From NCBI RefSeq assembly GCF_043196875.1, contig NZ_JBEBMX010000001.1, positions 930,001 through 994,000 of the forward strand: a stretch of DNA of 64,000 bases. The letters run 5' to 3'. Shown here in pieces: positions 1-8,566 of the stretch. Within the stretch, counting starts at the first letter, position 1. Every line of letters begins with the position of its first letter. Position numbers and translations under genes: made by a program. The notes under the pieces are model-generated. The model worked only from the letters and a program-made list of their open reading frames with translations, made no database searches and was not told where the DNA came from. The stretch comes from Saccharospirillum sp043196875. GTDB taxonomy: Bacteria > Pseudomonadota > Gammaproteobacteria > Pseudomonadales > Natronospirillaceae.

Positions 1-152
1 GTGCAGCACAGGAAATTCCGTTGTTTCTATTGCTGCGTGCACAGAAAGTGAACTGAGCCTTGGGCCGGGTTCTACAGCTCATGTCGTCCCCGGCCCTTCA
101 TGCCATAATGGCCGCTTTTCAGCCGCCGCTGTTCTGATTAACGGAAACCCAG
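1..152. other. Left-edge leader of mutM
   Basis: No complete gene lies here. One frame is open from base 3 to a TGA at 54-56 (18 codons) and could be the tail of a gene cut by the window edge, but nothing in it is recognisable. GGGCCGGG at 62-69 and CCCGGCCC at 89-96 can form an 8-bp stem with a 19-nt loop, which may end the upstream transcript, although no T-run follows. A CATAAT at 104-109 could be the -10 box of mutM, but the matching -35 region is poor. Confidence 0.3.
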
Positions 153-971
153 ATGCCCGAATTACCCGAAGTCGAAACCACACGACGCGGTGTTGAACCT
201 CATATTTTGAATCGGCGCGTTATGCGCCTGACCGTGCGCGACGGTCGTCTGCGCTGGCCGGTGACGCCGGAAATGCCGGCGCAGCTTCAGGACCAAAAAA
301 TTCTCGGCACCGAGCGGCGCTCCAAATACTTGCTGATCCAACTCGAACGCGGCGTGCTGATCATTCATCTGGGCATGTCGGGCAGCCTGCGCGTCTTGCT
401 CGATGATCCGACGCCGGGCAAGCACGATCATCTCGATCTGGAACTCGATAATGGCGTGCGACTGCGTTACAACGATCCGCGCCGTTTCGGTGCCTGGCTC
501 TATACCGAAGCGCCGATCAACAGCCATGAATTGATTGCACACCTAGGCCCGGAACCGCTCAGCGATGCGTTCAGCGCTGACTATTTATTCAAGCTCAGCC
601 GCAAGCGCAAAACCAAGATCAAAACCTTCCTGATGGACGCGCGAGTCGTTGTCGGTGTTGGGAATATTTATGCCAACGAAGCGCTGTTTATGGCCGGTGT
701 TTATCCCCATAAACAAACCGGACGAATCACTAAGGCAGAGTGCGAGCGCTTGGTTGATACCATCAAGCAGGTGCTGGCGTTGGCGATCAGCCAGGGCGGT
801 ACGACCTTGCGCGATTTTGTCGGCGGTGATGGCAAGCCAGGCTATTTTGCCCAGTCGCTGAATGTCTATGGCCGTGCTGGTTTGCCGTGTAAGCGCTGCG
901 CAACGCTGATCAAAGAAATGCGCACCAATAACCGCAGCACCTGCTATTGCCCGAACTGTCAGCCGCGTTAA
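153..971 (+). CDS. mutM: Formamidopyrimidine-DNA glycosylase (Fpg/MutM)
   Basis: This is a bifunctional base-excision repair enzyme that removes 8-oxoguanine and formamidopyrimidines and nicks the abasic site. The start MPELPEVET supplies the catalytic N-terminal proline (Pro after Met removal) and Glu. A conserved Lys lies in the ERRSKYL segment near residue 57. The helix-two-turn-helix region is followed by a C-terminal zinc finger with two Cys pairs (CKRC and CYCPNC), and the finger contains the conserved Arg. Length is 272 aa, close to the usual 270. pdxH follows after 19 bp on the same strand, so the two may be co-transcribed. Confidence 0.97.
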   Translation: MPELPEVETTRRGVEPHILNRRVMRLTVRDGRLRWPVTPEMPAQLQDQKILGTERRSKYLLIQLERGVLIIHLGMSGSLRVLLDDPTPGKHDHLDLELDNGVRLRYNDPRRFGAWLYTEAPINSHELIAHLGPEPLSDAFSADYLFKLSRKRKTKIKTFLMDARVVVGVGNIYANEALFMAGVYPHKQTGRITKAECERLVDTIKQVLALAISQGGTTLRDFVGGDGKPGYFAQSLNVYGRAGLPCKRCATLIKEMRTNNRSTCYCPNCQPR

Positions 972-990
972 CGCAACCAGGAGAGACCGC

Positions 991-1632
991 ATGAAACTCG
1001 ATGATATTCGCCGTGATTACCTCAAGGGTGGGCTGAACCGTGTGGATTTGCATGCTGATCCCATCGTGCAATTCGAAACCTGGTTGCAACAGGCAGTCGA
1101 TGCACAACTGAGCGCTGATCCGACGGCGATGACGCTGGCCACGGTCGATGCTAATGGTCAGCCGAGCCAGCGAGTGGTGTTGCTGAAAGCGCTCGATGAA
1201 CGCGGCTTTGTGTTCTACACCAATTACGACAGCCATAAAGGCCGCGATATCGCCGCCAATGCCAAGGTCAGTTTGCACTTCGGCTGGCTGGCGCTGGAGC
1301 GTCAGGTGGTGGTCTATGGCAACGCCCAACGCATCGACGAGCAGGCCTCGGCGGAGTACTTCCATTCCCGGCCGCGCGCCAGCCAGATTGGTGCCTGGAC
1401 CAGCCAGCAGAGTCAGCCGATTGCCTCACGTGACGATTTGGATGCGGCTTTTGCTGCAACCGAAGCGCGTTTTGCCGACCACGAAGAAATTCCGTTGCCG
1501 CCGTTTTGGGGCGGCATCGCTGTGGAACCGCAGCAGATTGAATTCTGGCAGGGTCGCGGTGGACGCTTGCACGATCGGTTTATCTATCGACGTGAAGGAT
1601 CTCAGTGGCAGGTTGAACGGTTGCAGCCGTAA
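991..1632 (+). CDS. pdxH: Pyridoxine/pyridoxamine 5'-phosphate oxidase
   Basis: An FMN-dependent cytosolic enzyme that makes pyridoxal 5'-phosphate in the salvage and de novo B6 pathways. The 213-aa protein begins MKLDDIRRDYLKGGL, a typical family start. It has the FMN-binding SQRVVLLK segment, the YTNYDSHKGR loop, and the C-terminal EFWQGRGGRLHDR motif that binds FMN and PLP. A good ribosome site (AGGAGAG at 979-985) precedes the ATG. It sits 19 bp behind mutM. The convergent gene downstream is separated by a complex inverted repeat that probably stops transcription from both sides. Confidence 0.97.
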   Translation: MKLDDIRRDYLKGGLNRVDLHADPIVQFETWLQQAVDAQLSADPTAMTLATVDANGQPSQRVVLLKALDERGFVFYTNYDSHKGRDIAANAKVSLHFGWLALERQVVVYGNAQRIDEQASAEYFHSRPRASQIGAWTSQQSQPIASRDDLDAAFAATEARFADHEEIPLPPFWGGIAVEPQQIEFWQGRGGRLHDRFIYRREGSQWQVERLQP

Positions 1633-1668
1633 CTCAGTAACAACCCAATGCCTAGTAATGAGCAGTCG

Positions 1669-1764
1669 CCGGGGCAGGTTCTGAGTGGGCGTCGATCCAC
1701 AGGGATGTGGATCGCCGAGCTTACAGGGACGTACTTGCAGCGTCCCACTCAGAACCTGCCCCGG
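1669..1764. repeat. 96-bp compound inverted repeat between convergent genes
   Basis: The outer arms are a perfect 21-bp inverted repeat (1669-1689 and 1744-1764). Inside lie two further hairpins: CGATCCACA/TGTGGATCG (1693-1701 with 1706-1714) and GGGACG/CGTCCC (1726-1731 with 1741-1746). The second hairpin shares its last three bases with the outer arm, so alternative folds compete. The position between the stop codons of pdxH and the convergent oxidoreductase fits a REP/BIME-like element acting as a two-way transcription barrier. No second copy was found in this window, so the repetitive nature is inferred from its architecture. Confidence 0.7.
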
Positions 1765-1799
1765 TGGCTGCGGAACAAACCACGAACCGAATTGTTCCT

Positions 1800-3152
1800 T
1801 TAAAACGCCGGGCTCAGTTCAACCTTTGAACCATCACTAAACCGATCAAAGCGGAAACGGCTGAGATCGTGGCCGACCGGCTGCTCGGCTACCAGATCGG
1901 CAATCACCCTGCCCATACCGGGCCCAATACCAAAACCGTGACCACTCATGCCGGTGGCGATTACCAAACCACGGCAACTCGGTACCCGATCCAGTATCGG
2001 CAGAATGTCCGGCATGGTATCGATCATACCGCCCCAGCTGGTGCGGATGCTGGCATCGCCAAAACCCGGAAAGGCATCCTTGATGCGCTGCAGAGTCTTG
2101 TTCAGCGCCCTGTGATTGGGTGTCGGGTTGAGAATGCGTTGCTGCTCAAACGGACTGATCTGATCGCCCTGCCAGTGGCGCTGGGTGCCCCAGCTATCGG
2201 GGAAGTTTTTCGGTGCCAGTGGATGAAAATGCGTGCCGGAAAAATCTTTGCGCAACTGCGGCAGATAATGCCGGAAATGGCGGAAGGCATCCGGACCGAT
2301 AAAGAAATCGTGATCGTAACCCGGCGCGATGTTGTAGCCGCCATCCAGACGCCGGCGCAGTGCGAAATCCGGCGCGCCGATCTGGCCGTCGTAGAATTCT
2401 GGCAAAGCAGTGGTTGCACCCACAGAAGCCAGCACTGACAGCTGCGGAATGTGAATGCCCGCATTGCGCGCAAACAGACTCGACCAGGCGCCACCGGCCA
2501 AAACTGCCTGCTCACAGCGAATAACCCCGCGCTCGGTTGCCACCGCACTGAGCTGACCGGCGCTGGTTTCCAGGGTACGCACCGCGCATTGCTCAACGAT
2601 GGTCACACCGGCTTTGGCTGCCGCTCGCGCCAGCGCCGGCACCGCCTGCCAGGGTTCGGCACGACCATCGCTGGGCGTGAACAGTCCGCCGAGCCAATCA
2701 CGACGATAACTGGGTAGCTGGCCTTGGAGTTGAGCGGGGCTGAGCATCTTGCTATCCAGTCCCTGCTCACTGGCCAGTCGCTGCCATTGCTCAAACTGAG
2801 CCAATTCTTTTTCACTCTCGGCGACATAGAGAATGCCGGTCTGGCGAAAGCCGAGTTCTTCGTCGCTGTCGGCCGACAATTGCTGCCACAGCCGGTTGGC
2901 TTCCATCATGATCGGCAGTTCGTGTGGATCGCGACCTTGCTGGCGCACCCAACCCCAATTGCGTGACGACTGCTCACCAGCGATGCGGCCTTTTTCGCAC
3001 AGCACCACCTTGAGTCCTTTGCGATTCAGAAACCAGGCCGTCATGACTCCAATAACACCGCCGCCGATGACGACGACATCACAGCTATCCGGCAAGGCAC
3101 TGTGGTGTTCTGGCTGGCTGGGCAGTTGGAAAGGAAATTCGCTTTGGGTCAT
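1800..3152 (-). CDS. FAD-dependent oxidoreductase, DAO (D-amino acid oxidase) family
   Basis: A soluble flavoprotein of about 450 aa with an N-terminal Rossmann fold: VVVIGGGVIGVMTAWFL is the GxGxxG dinucleotide-binding motif, followed by an acidic strand end (VVLCEKG). The middle region and the C-terminal IDTMPDILPILDRV...GHGFGIGPGMGR stretch match the second FAD contact of the glycine oxidase/sarcosine oxidase/gamma-glutamylputrescine oxidase group. The substrate is probably an amine or amino acid but cannot be named. An ATG at 3152 with GGAG upstream is preferred over a start at 3209, which would add a 19-residue extension. It is divergent from a PLP enzyme, and the two might act on related amino compounds. 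Confidence 0.85.
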   Translation of the reverse strand: MTQSEFPFQLPSQPEHHSALPDSCDVVVIGGGVIGVMTAWFLNRKGLKVVLCEKGRIAGEQSSRNWGWVRQQGRDPHELPIMMEANRLWQQLSADSDEELGFRQTGILYVAESEKELAQFEQWQRLASEQGLDSKMLSPAQLQGQLPSYRRDWLGGLFTPSDGRAEPWQAVPALARAAAKAGVTIVEQCAVRTLETSAGQLSAVATERGVIRCEQAVLAGGAWSSLFARNAGIHIPQLSVLASVGATTALPEFYDGQIGAPDFALRRRLDGGYNIAPGYDHDFFIGPDAFRHFRHYLPQLRKDFSGTHFHPLAPKNFPDSWGTQRHWQGDQISPFEQQRILNPTPNHRALNKTLQRIKDAFPGFGDASIRTSWGGMIDTMPDILPILDRVPSCRGLVIATGMSGHGFGIGPGMGRVIADLVAEQPVGHDLSRFRFDRFSDGSKVELSPAF

Positions 3153-3321
3153 GGCAATAAACTCCGGGGTAAGGCGACCGATAACAATAACAATGAACAG
3201 CAAAAACAAGAGCGTCGAGCATAGCGAGCCAGGCAGCGAGCGACCAGCCAGAAACCGGGCGTCTCACTGAGGGAACATGTCTTTGGTGCTAGGCTATGGC
3301 GACTGACATTTAGGACCGACC

Positions 3322-4512
3322 ATGAATAACCCAACCAATTCCCCGCGTGACTGGCAGGACCGTGCCCGCCAACTGCAGCGCCATTACCAAAAATTCCGCG
3401 TCGACGAACGCATCCTGCTCACCGGCCATTCACATCAGGCCTGGCCGGATGTCGCTTTCGAAGGTCAGATGCAAGCCATTGAAGACGCCGCTACCCACGT
3501 TGATGACAAATGGTCGGCGGCTTTTGCCAAGGCCGAGCAACTGCGCGCCGGCTATGGGCGCTTGCTCGATGATCCCAGTGGCGAATACACCCTGGGTCAG
3601 AACACTCAGGAATTGCTGGTGCGTTGGTTATCGGCCTTGCCGTTGCAGGACAAACCCAAACTGATTACCACCGACGGTGAGTTTCATTCGATGCGTCGTC
3701 TGCTCGATCGGCTGAATGAAACCCGCATCGAAGTCGTCAAGGTGGCGGCCGAGCCGGTTTCGACTCTGGTGGAACGTTTAATGGCTCAAGTGGATGACAA
3801 GACTGCCGCTGTATTGTGCTCGGCGGTTTTGTTTCAAAGCGGTCGTGTCGTGCCGCAGTTGAGTGAGCTGGCGGCTTTTTGTCAGCAGCGTGATTTGCCG
3901 TTGTTGCTCGATGCCTATCACGCCGTCAATGTGCTGCCCTGGTCGTTGGCCGAATTGAAACTGGAAAGCGCCTTTGTTGTTGGGGGTGGTTATAAATATT
4001 GCCAATTCGGCGAAGGCAATTGTTTTCTGCGCGTGCCCAAAGACTGCGATTGGCGGCCGTTGGTGACCGGCTGGTACGCCGAATACGCGACGCTGAATCA
4101 GGTTCCCAGCAATGAGGTGCAATACGGTCGTGGTCGCTGGGCATTTGAAGGGTCCACCTACGACACCACCAGCCATTACCGGGCGGTGTCGGTGCTTGAT
4201 TTCTTCACCGACCAGGGATTAACACCCGCTGTGCTATACCCCTATTACAAAGCGCAGCAACAACACCTGCTGAATCTGTTGCACGAACATGCCTGGCCCG
4301 ACCATCTGCAACTGCCGCAGACGCCACTCGATCACCTCGGTGGGTTTTTGGTACTGCACACACCCAAGGCCGCGGACATCGTGCAGCAGCTGAAAACGCG
4401 CGGTGTCTATACTGACAGTCGTGGTGATGCGTTGCGCCTGGGACCGGCGCCTTATGTGACGGCCGAGCAACTGAACCAGGCGGTGCAGCGGCTGGCTGAG
4501 GTTGTTCGTTAA
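3322..4512 (+). CDS. Class V aminotransferase fold PLP enzyme, kynureninase-like
   Basis: A 396-aa fold-type I PLP enzyme. LLLDAYHAVNVLP carries the Asp that pairs with the PLP ring nitrogen, and GGGYKYCQFGEG carries the Lys expected to form the Schiff base. The arrangement resembles kynureninase (SYKY...GPG), but the other kynureninase signatures are weak and no tryptophan-catabolism genes are nearby, so the reaction is open. The start at 3322 follows a GGACCGACC ribosome-site-like stretch. It is transcribed away from the DAO-family oxidoreductase, with 169 bp between them for divergent promoters. Confidence 0.8.
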   Translation: MNNPTNSPRDWQDRARQLQRHYQKFRVDERILLTGHSHQAWPDVAFEGQMQAIEDAATHVDDKWSAAFAKAEQLRAGYGRLLDDPSGEYTLGQNTQELLVRWLSALPLQDKPKLITTDGEFHSMRRLLDRLNETRIEVVKVAAEPVSTLVERLMAQVDDKTAAVLCSAVLFQSGRVVPQLSELAAFCQQRDLPLLLDAYHAVNVLPWSLAELKLESAFVVGGGYKYCQFGEGNCFLRVPKDCDWRPLVTGWYAEYATLNQVPSNEVQYGRGRWAFEGSTYDTTSHYRAVSVLDFFTDQGLTPAVLYPYYKAQQQHLLNLLHEHAWPDHLQLPQTPLDHLGGFLVLHTPKAADIVQQLKTRGVYTDSRGDALRLGPAPYVTAEQLNQAVQRLAEVVR

Positions 4513-4610
4513 CCGCATGGATTGGCAAAAGGAGATGCCTGCAGCAATGCTTGTGATAAAAACCCGGACGAGCGGTTGTTCGCCGAATGACGATAAAAGA
4601 GGTAGACGTA

Positions 4611-5108
4611 GTGCGTTATTGCTGGCTGTTTTTGTTGCTCTGGATTGGACCCGTCTGGGCCGACGATGAAGCGGGTTATGCCAAGGTTTTTATTGGCACT
4701 TACGATATGTTTCGTGACAATCAGGACACTCAATACGGCTTGGAAATACAAGCGCAGAGAGGCTTGAGTCGCTACGATTTCAAGCCGCTGCTTGGTTTCA
4801 TGCGCACCCGGGAGCAGTCGCATTATCTCTACACCGGTATCAGCCGCACGTCGTTTTTTACCAGTGGTGAAACCGGTCTGGCATTCACCTTCAGTTTTGG
4901 CCCGGGACTGTATTTTTACGGCGCAGGTGAAGACACCGATCTGGGTCATATGTTCGAGCTGAAATCCAGCGGTGGTCTGGTCTGGCAGTTTGCTGATGCC
5001 ACCCGCATCGGCGTGCATTATGCGCATCTGTCCAACGCCAGCGTTGCGTTGGAAAACCCGGGTACTGAGATGGTGACTTTGACGTATCAGTTACCGTTCT
5101 GGCGCTGA
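4611..5108 (+). CDS. pagL: PagL-type lipid A 3-O-deacylase (acyloxyacyl hydrolase)
   Basis: An outer-membrane eight-stranded beta-barrel hydrolase that removes the 3-O acyl chain of lipid A. From a GTG start at 4611 (AAGAGG 8 nt upstream) the protein is 165 aa with a signal peptide ending PVWA. The catalytic triad typical of PagL is visible near the C terminus: His139 and Ser141 in AHLSN, and Glu153 in NPGTEM. The protein ends in an aromatic residue-rich strand (LTYQLPFWR), as barrels do. An in-frame ATG at 4587 would spoil the signal peptide and lacks a good ribosome site. The last 22 bp overlap the 3' end of convergent mnmH. Confidence 0.85.
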   Translation: MRYCWLFLLLWIGPVWADDEAGYAKVFIGTYDMFRDNQDTQYGLEIQAQRGLSRYDFKPLLGFMRTREQSHYLYTGISRTSFFTSGETGLAFTFSFGPGLYFYGAGEDTDLGHMFELKSSGGLVWQFADATRIGVHYAHLSNASVALENPGTEMVTLTYQLPFWR

Positions 5109-6184
5109 TTGAGAAAGTCGATCAACTCGTGACGGCCGCCGCTGAATAAAATATCACGCGGCGCTTTTTGCAGTTGGTAGTCGTACATCCGGTCGTAGTA
5201 ATTGCGCAGCAGTAATTCGATCCAGACACGATGGGCGTCCAGTGAACCGGTCGTGTCCTGGTGCTGAAGCGCGAACTGCAGTTCGCTGAAAACCTGCTGA
5301 TACAACAACCCGCCCAGGCGACGACTGACGCGCTGCAAGGCGCCTTCCATATAGTCGCGATAACGCTGCCAACCTTCGGCACCAAACTGCTGTTGATACT
5401 CCGCCTGTAAACCGATGACGTAGTCTTCCAGAATCACCTCGACGCGTTCTTCCAGCGACACTTCCAGCATCACCACAGCAGCGCTTTTAATGCGTTCGGC
5501 CAGACGCTGACCGAGATGAACGCTGCCGATATTGCGCGATTCGTCTTCGATCACCACCGGCCGGCTGGTGTCGATGCGCAGGCTGGCCATGGCGACGGCG
5601 TTTTCAAAATTGGCCTGGCTGGGTTGCGCGCTGGTGTGACGTCCAAAAGCTGAGCCGCGATGATTGGCCAGGGCTTCCAGGTCGATGGCGTTGCTGACCG
5701 CCTCGATCACCTTGGTTTTACCCGAGCCGGTGCGACCGGCGACGACGATCAGATCGGCGCTATCGCTGAAGTGTTGATTCTGCTCCATCAAGGCATGGCG
5801 CAGGGTTTTGTAGCCGCCCTGGACCAAGGGCAGATCGAGACCGGCTTCGCTTATCCAGCCCTGGCTGATCGACGAGCGCATACCGCCACGGGCGCAATAG
5901 AGCACCGTCTGCTCCGGCTTTGTCGCAGCCTCCAGCCAGGCACTTACCCGCTGCGCTTTCACCTCTCCCGAGACCAGCTTATGACCCAGCGCCACGGCGG
6001 CTTTCTGGCCTTGCTGCTTGTAGCAGATGCCGACCTTATGGCGTTCCTCATCGGTCATCAGCGGGCGATTAAGCGCGCCGGGCACATGACCCTGGTCGAA
6101 CTCGATCGGTGCGCGCACATCGATAAAGGTGGTGTCGCCGGCCAGCAGCGGCAGCAGTTGTTCAGGCGTAATGCGGTCAGCCAT
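5087..6184 (-). CDS. mnmH: tRNA 2-selenouridine/geranyl-2-thiouridine synthase
   Basis: Replaces sulfur by selenium at the wobble 2-thiouridine of certain tRNAs, using selenophosphate, through a geranylated intermediate. The 365-aa protein has an N-terminal rhodanese domain with the active-site Cys97 in LYCARGG, then a P-loop NTPase-like domain with GRTGSGKT at 150-157, used for the geranyl diphosphate step. It lies 30 bp downstream of selD on the same strand, an expected pairing because SelD makes the selenium donor. No clear Shine-Dalgarno precedes the ATG, suggesting translation linked to selD. Confidence 0.95.
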   Translation of the reverse strand: MADRITPEQLLPLLAGDTTFIDVRAPIEFDQGHVPGALNRPLMTDEERHKVGICYKQQGQKAAVALGHKLVSGEVKAQRVSAWLEAATKPEQTVLYCARGGMRSSISQGWISEAGLDLPLVQGGYKTLRHALMEQNQHFSDSADLIVVAGRTGSGKTKVIEAVSNAIDLEALANHRGSAFGRHTSAQPSQANFENAVAMASLRIDTSRPVVIEDESRNIGSVHLGQRLAERIKSAAVVMLEVSLEERVEVILEDYVIGLQAEYQQQFGAEGWQRYRDYMEGALQRVSRRLGGLLYQQVFSELQFALQHQDTTGSLDAHRVWIELLLRNYYDRMYDYQLQKAPRDILFSGGRHELIDFLNQRQNGN

Positions 6185-6214
6185 GCGGTGCTATTGATCC
6201 AAAAGGGGCCGCGA

Positions 6215-8377
6215 TTATAGCGGCTCGGTCGCCTGGACCACTACCGCAGTCGGCTGCTGAGCGCGCTCGGTCAGCTGGCCGATACAAACCGCGCCCGGCA
6301 GTGCGGCCTGTAACGCCGGCCAGTCAGTCGGCGCAAGGGCGATTAATAGTCCGCCAGAGGTTTGCGGATCGAGCAGCAGGCGGCGCACTGGTTCGGGTAC
6401 CGACGCATCGAACTGACAGTCATTAAGGTAGGGCTCAAGCTGCGGCGCCAAGGTCGATTGCCAACCCGCTTCAAACAACGCCAGCGAACCTTCCAACGCC
6501 GCTATGGCGGTGCTTTCGAGCCGGGCACCCAGTTGCTCATCGAGCATTTCCAGCAGATGGCCGAGCAGACCGAAACCAGTCACATCGGTGACCGCTGTCG
6601 GCCGCAAAGCCCGCAGTGCTGCAGCAGCTTGCTGATTCGAACGCAGCATCGATGCCCAGGCGGCATCGACGGCCTGTGCCGGTGCGGCCGCTGCCATATC
6701 GGCGGCGAGGATTACGCCGGTGCCGAGTGGCTTGGTCAGTACCAGATAATCGCCCGCCTGGCCGCCGTGTTTGGACCACAGCTGTTGCGGCTCGGCTTCA
6801 CCCTGAGCCACCAGCGCCAGCTGATTTTCCGGACCTTCGGTACTGTGGCCGCCGGCCAGAGTGGCGCCTTCGGCGTAGAGTGCCTCGGCGATGCCGGTCA
6901 TCAGCCGGTCGTAGTCGCGTTTTTGCAAACGCGGATGCTGATAGGCCAACGTAGCCCAGACCTGCGCGGCCACCGGCTCGGCACCCATGGCGTGCAGATC
7001 ACTGAGCGCATGCAAGACGCCGACTCGCCCAAAGCGGTAGAGGTCGTCGCTGAAAGCTCGAAAGCCGTCAATGCTCTGCACCTGTAAGCGCCCGGGCGTG
7101 GGCTGCCAGCTCGCCGCATCTTCAGCCTGGCCCAAGGCCGGTGTAAAGCCGGGGCGTTCGCGGCGCGGCAGCCGATCCAGCGTTCCAGCCAGAATGGCTG
7201 GCGCCAGTTTGGAGCCACAGCCGGCGCAGTGCATGGTTTCGCCAGCTTCGTCCTGAGCCATGGTTTGAGGCGGACCCAGCGCCTGAAAGCGATCCATAAA
7301 GGCGCGGTCGATGCGATTTTTCCAGCGCCACACCCAGGCACCGCTAATCACCAGCGGTCCACGGTGACCCACAGCGCTTTTATCGCCCAGTGAAATGAGC
7401 GACAGAAAGCGTTTCTGCAACCGTATTGGTTGCAGTGCCCGGCCAGCAAAGGCGCGTTTCAGGTTGTTGTAGAGAAAGGGCGCTTCGCGCACCGCATAAA
7501 CACCGGCTTTGGGGCGCGGATCGGCAAGCAGCTCAGCGATATCGCCAGCAGCAAAGACATCGGCGTGGGAGACGGACTGCAGTTGCTGATTGACCGCGAT
7601 AAAGCCGTTCTCGGCCAAGGCCAGGCCGGAGCTCTTGGGCCAGTTTGGCGCCGACGCCGAGGTACACCAAAGCGTCTGATCCAGCGCCAGCCGTTCACCG
7701 TCGTTACTGATCAGACCGCTCTGTTCCACCGCTGCGACTCGGAAGCGACGATGCACCTGTACGCCTTGGCGCTGCAACGCCGCTTCGGCGGCGCGGACAA
7801 CGGCCTCGGGTGCGCCGGGCAAAATGCGTTCGCCGTTGTGAACCAGATGCAGCTGTACCGAGCGCTTGGCACCCAAGCGGTGCGCCATCGCCAGTATCAG
7901 TTCGACGCCGCCGGCACCACCGCCGACCACACCCCAATGGCCGCCCGGGCCGGCTTCGTTGAGTAAGTGTTGCCATCGGGCATAGAAGTGACTGACGGGT
8001 TTAACGCCGATAACGAAGTCGCGTGCGCCGGGAATCGACAGGTCCGGTGTTGAGCCGGTGTCGATGCTGAGCTTGTCGTAAGCCAAATCGGGCTGGTCTT
8101 CAATCTGGATGCGCTTGGCGCCGGCATCCAGTCCGCACACCCGGCCGCGAATAAAGCGCACGCCGGCCCAGCGGCACAGTCGGTTTAAATCGATGTGGAT
8201 GTCGTCGGCGCTGTAGTGACCGGCTATCAAGCCCGGCAGCATGCCGGAATAGGGTGTTTCACTGGCCTCGGAAAGCAGCGTGACGCGCACCCCGGGCAGG
8301 GGGTTCATGGCCAGTCGGCGGATCAGCAAAGCATGGCTGTGACCACCACCGATCAAAACAAGATCGCGTTCGCTCAT
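6215..8377 (-). CDS. selD: Fused NADH dehydrogenase-like flavoprotein / selenophosphate synthase
   Basis: A 720-aa two-domain protein. Residues 1-360 are a pyridine nucleotide-disulfide oxidoreductase domain with GGGHSH at 10-15, a second nucleotide site VGGGAGG at 151-157, and AAGDIAEL at 276-283. From about residue 380 comes SelD, which makes selenophosphate from selenide and ATP. The active Cys387 and Lys390 in CAGCGSK are kept. The second Cys of the E. coli GCGCK motif is Ser389. Such fusions are known in marine bacteria and cyanobacteria. The ATG at 8377 starts right at the flavin fold, while an ATG at 8437 would add 20 unlikely residues. selA and selB are not in the window, so use for selenouridine only is possible. 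Confidence 0.93.
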   Translation of the reverse strand: MSERDLVLIGGGHSHALLIRRLAMNPLPGVRVTLLSEASETPYSGMLPGLIAGHYSADDIHIDLNRLCRWAGVRFIRGRVCGLDAGAKRIQIEDQPDLAYDKLSIDTGSTPDLSIPGARDFVIGVKPVSHFYARWQHLLNEAGPGGHWGVVGGGAGGVELILAMAHRLGAKRSVQLHLVHNGERILPGAPEAVVRAAEAALQRQGVQVHRRFRVAAVEQSGLISNDGERLALDQTLWCTSASAPNWPKSSGLALAENGFIAVNQQLQSVSHADVFAAGDIAELLADPRPKAGVYAVREAPFLYNNLKRAFAGRALQPIRLQKRFLSLISLGDKSAVGHRGPLVISGAWVWRWKNRIDRAFMDRFQALGPPQTMAQDEAGETMHCAGCGSKLAPAILAGTLDRLPRRERPGFTPALGQAEDAASWQPTPGRLQVQSIDGFRAFSDDLYRFGRVGVLHALSDLHAMGAEPVAAQVWATLAYQHPRLQKRDYDRLMTGIAEALYAEGATLAGGHSTEGPENQLALVAQGEAEPQQLWSKHGGQAGDYLVLTKPLGTGVILAADMAAAAPAQAVDAAWASMLRSNQQAAAALRALRPTAVTDVTGFGLLGHLLEMLDEQLGARLESTAIAALEGSLALFEAGWQSTLAPQLEPYLNDCQFDASVPEPVRRLLLDPQTSGGLLIALAPTDWPALQAALPGAVCIGQLTERAQQPTAVVVQATEPL

Positions 8378-8566
8378 AAAGCATCGAGGCTGTGCAAGGG
8401 TTGGCAGGCGATTATGGGTGGCGCTGTGCAAGGCCACAACCGCGCTCGCAAAGCGCTTTTGCTTTTCTTTGTCGAATCAAGGATTTAGCTCACAGTTCGA
8501 GCCTTGAAATAGGGGCCGCTTTGGCTAATGATGCGCGCTTCAAATCCAGCCACAGCGGAAGCGTCC

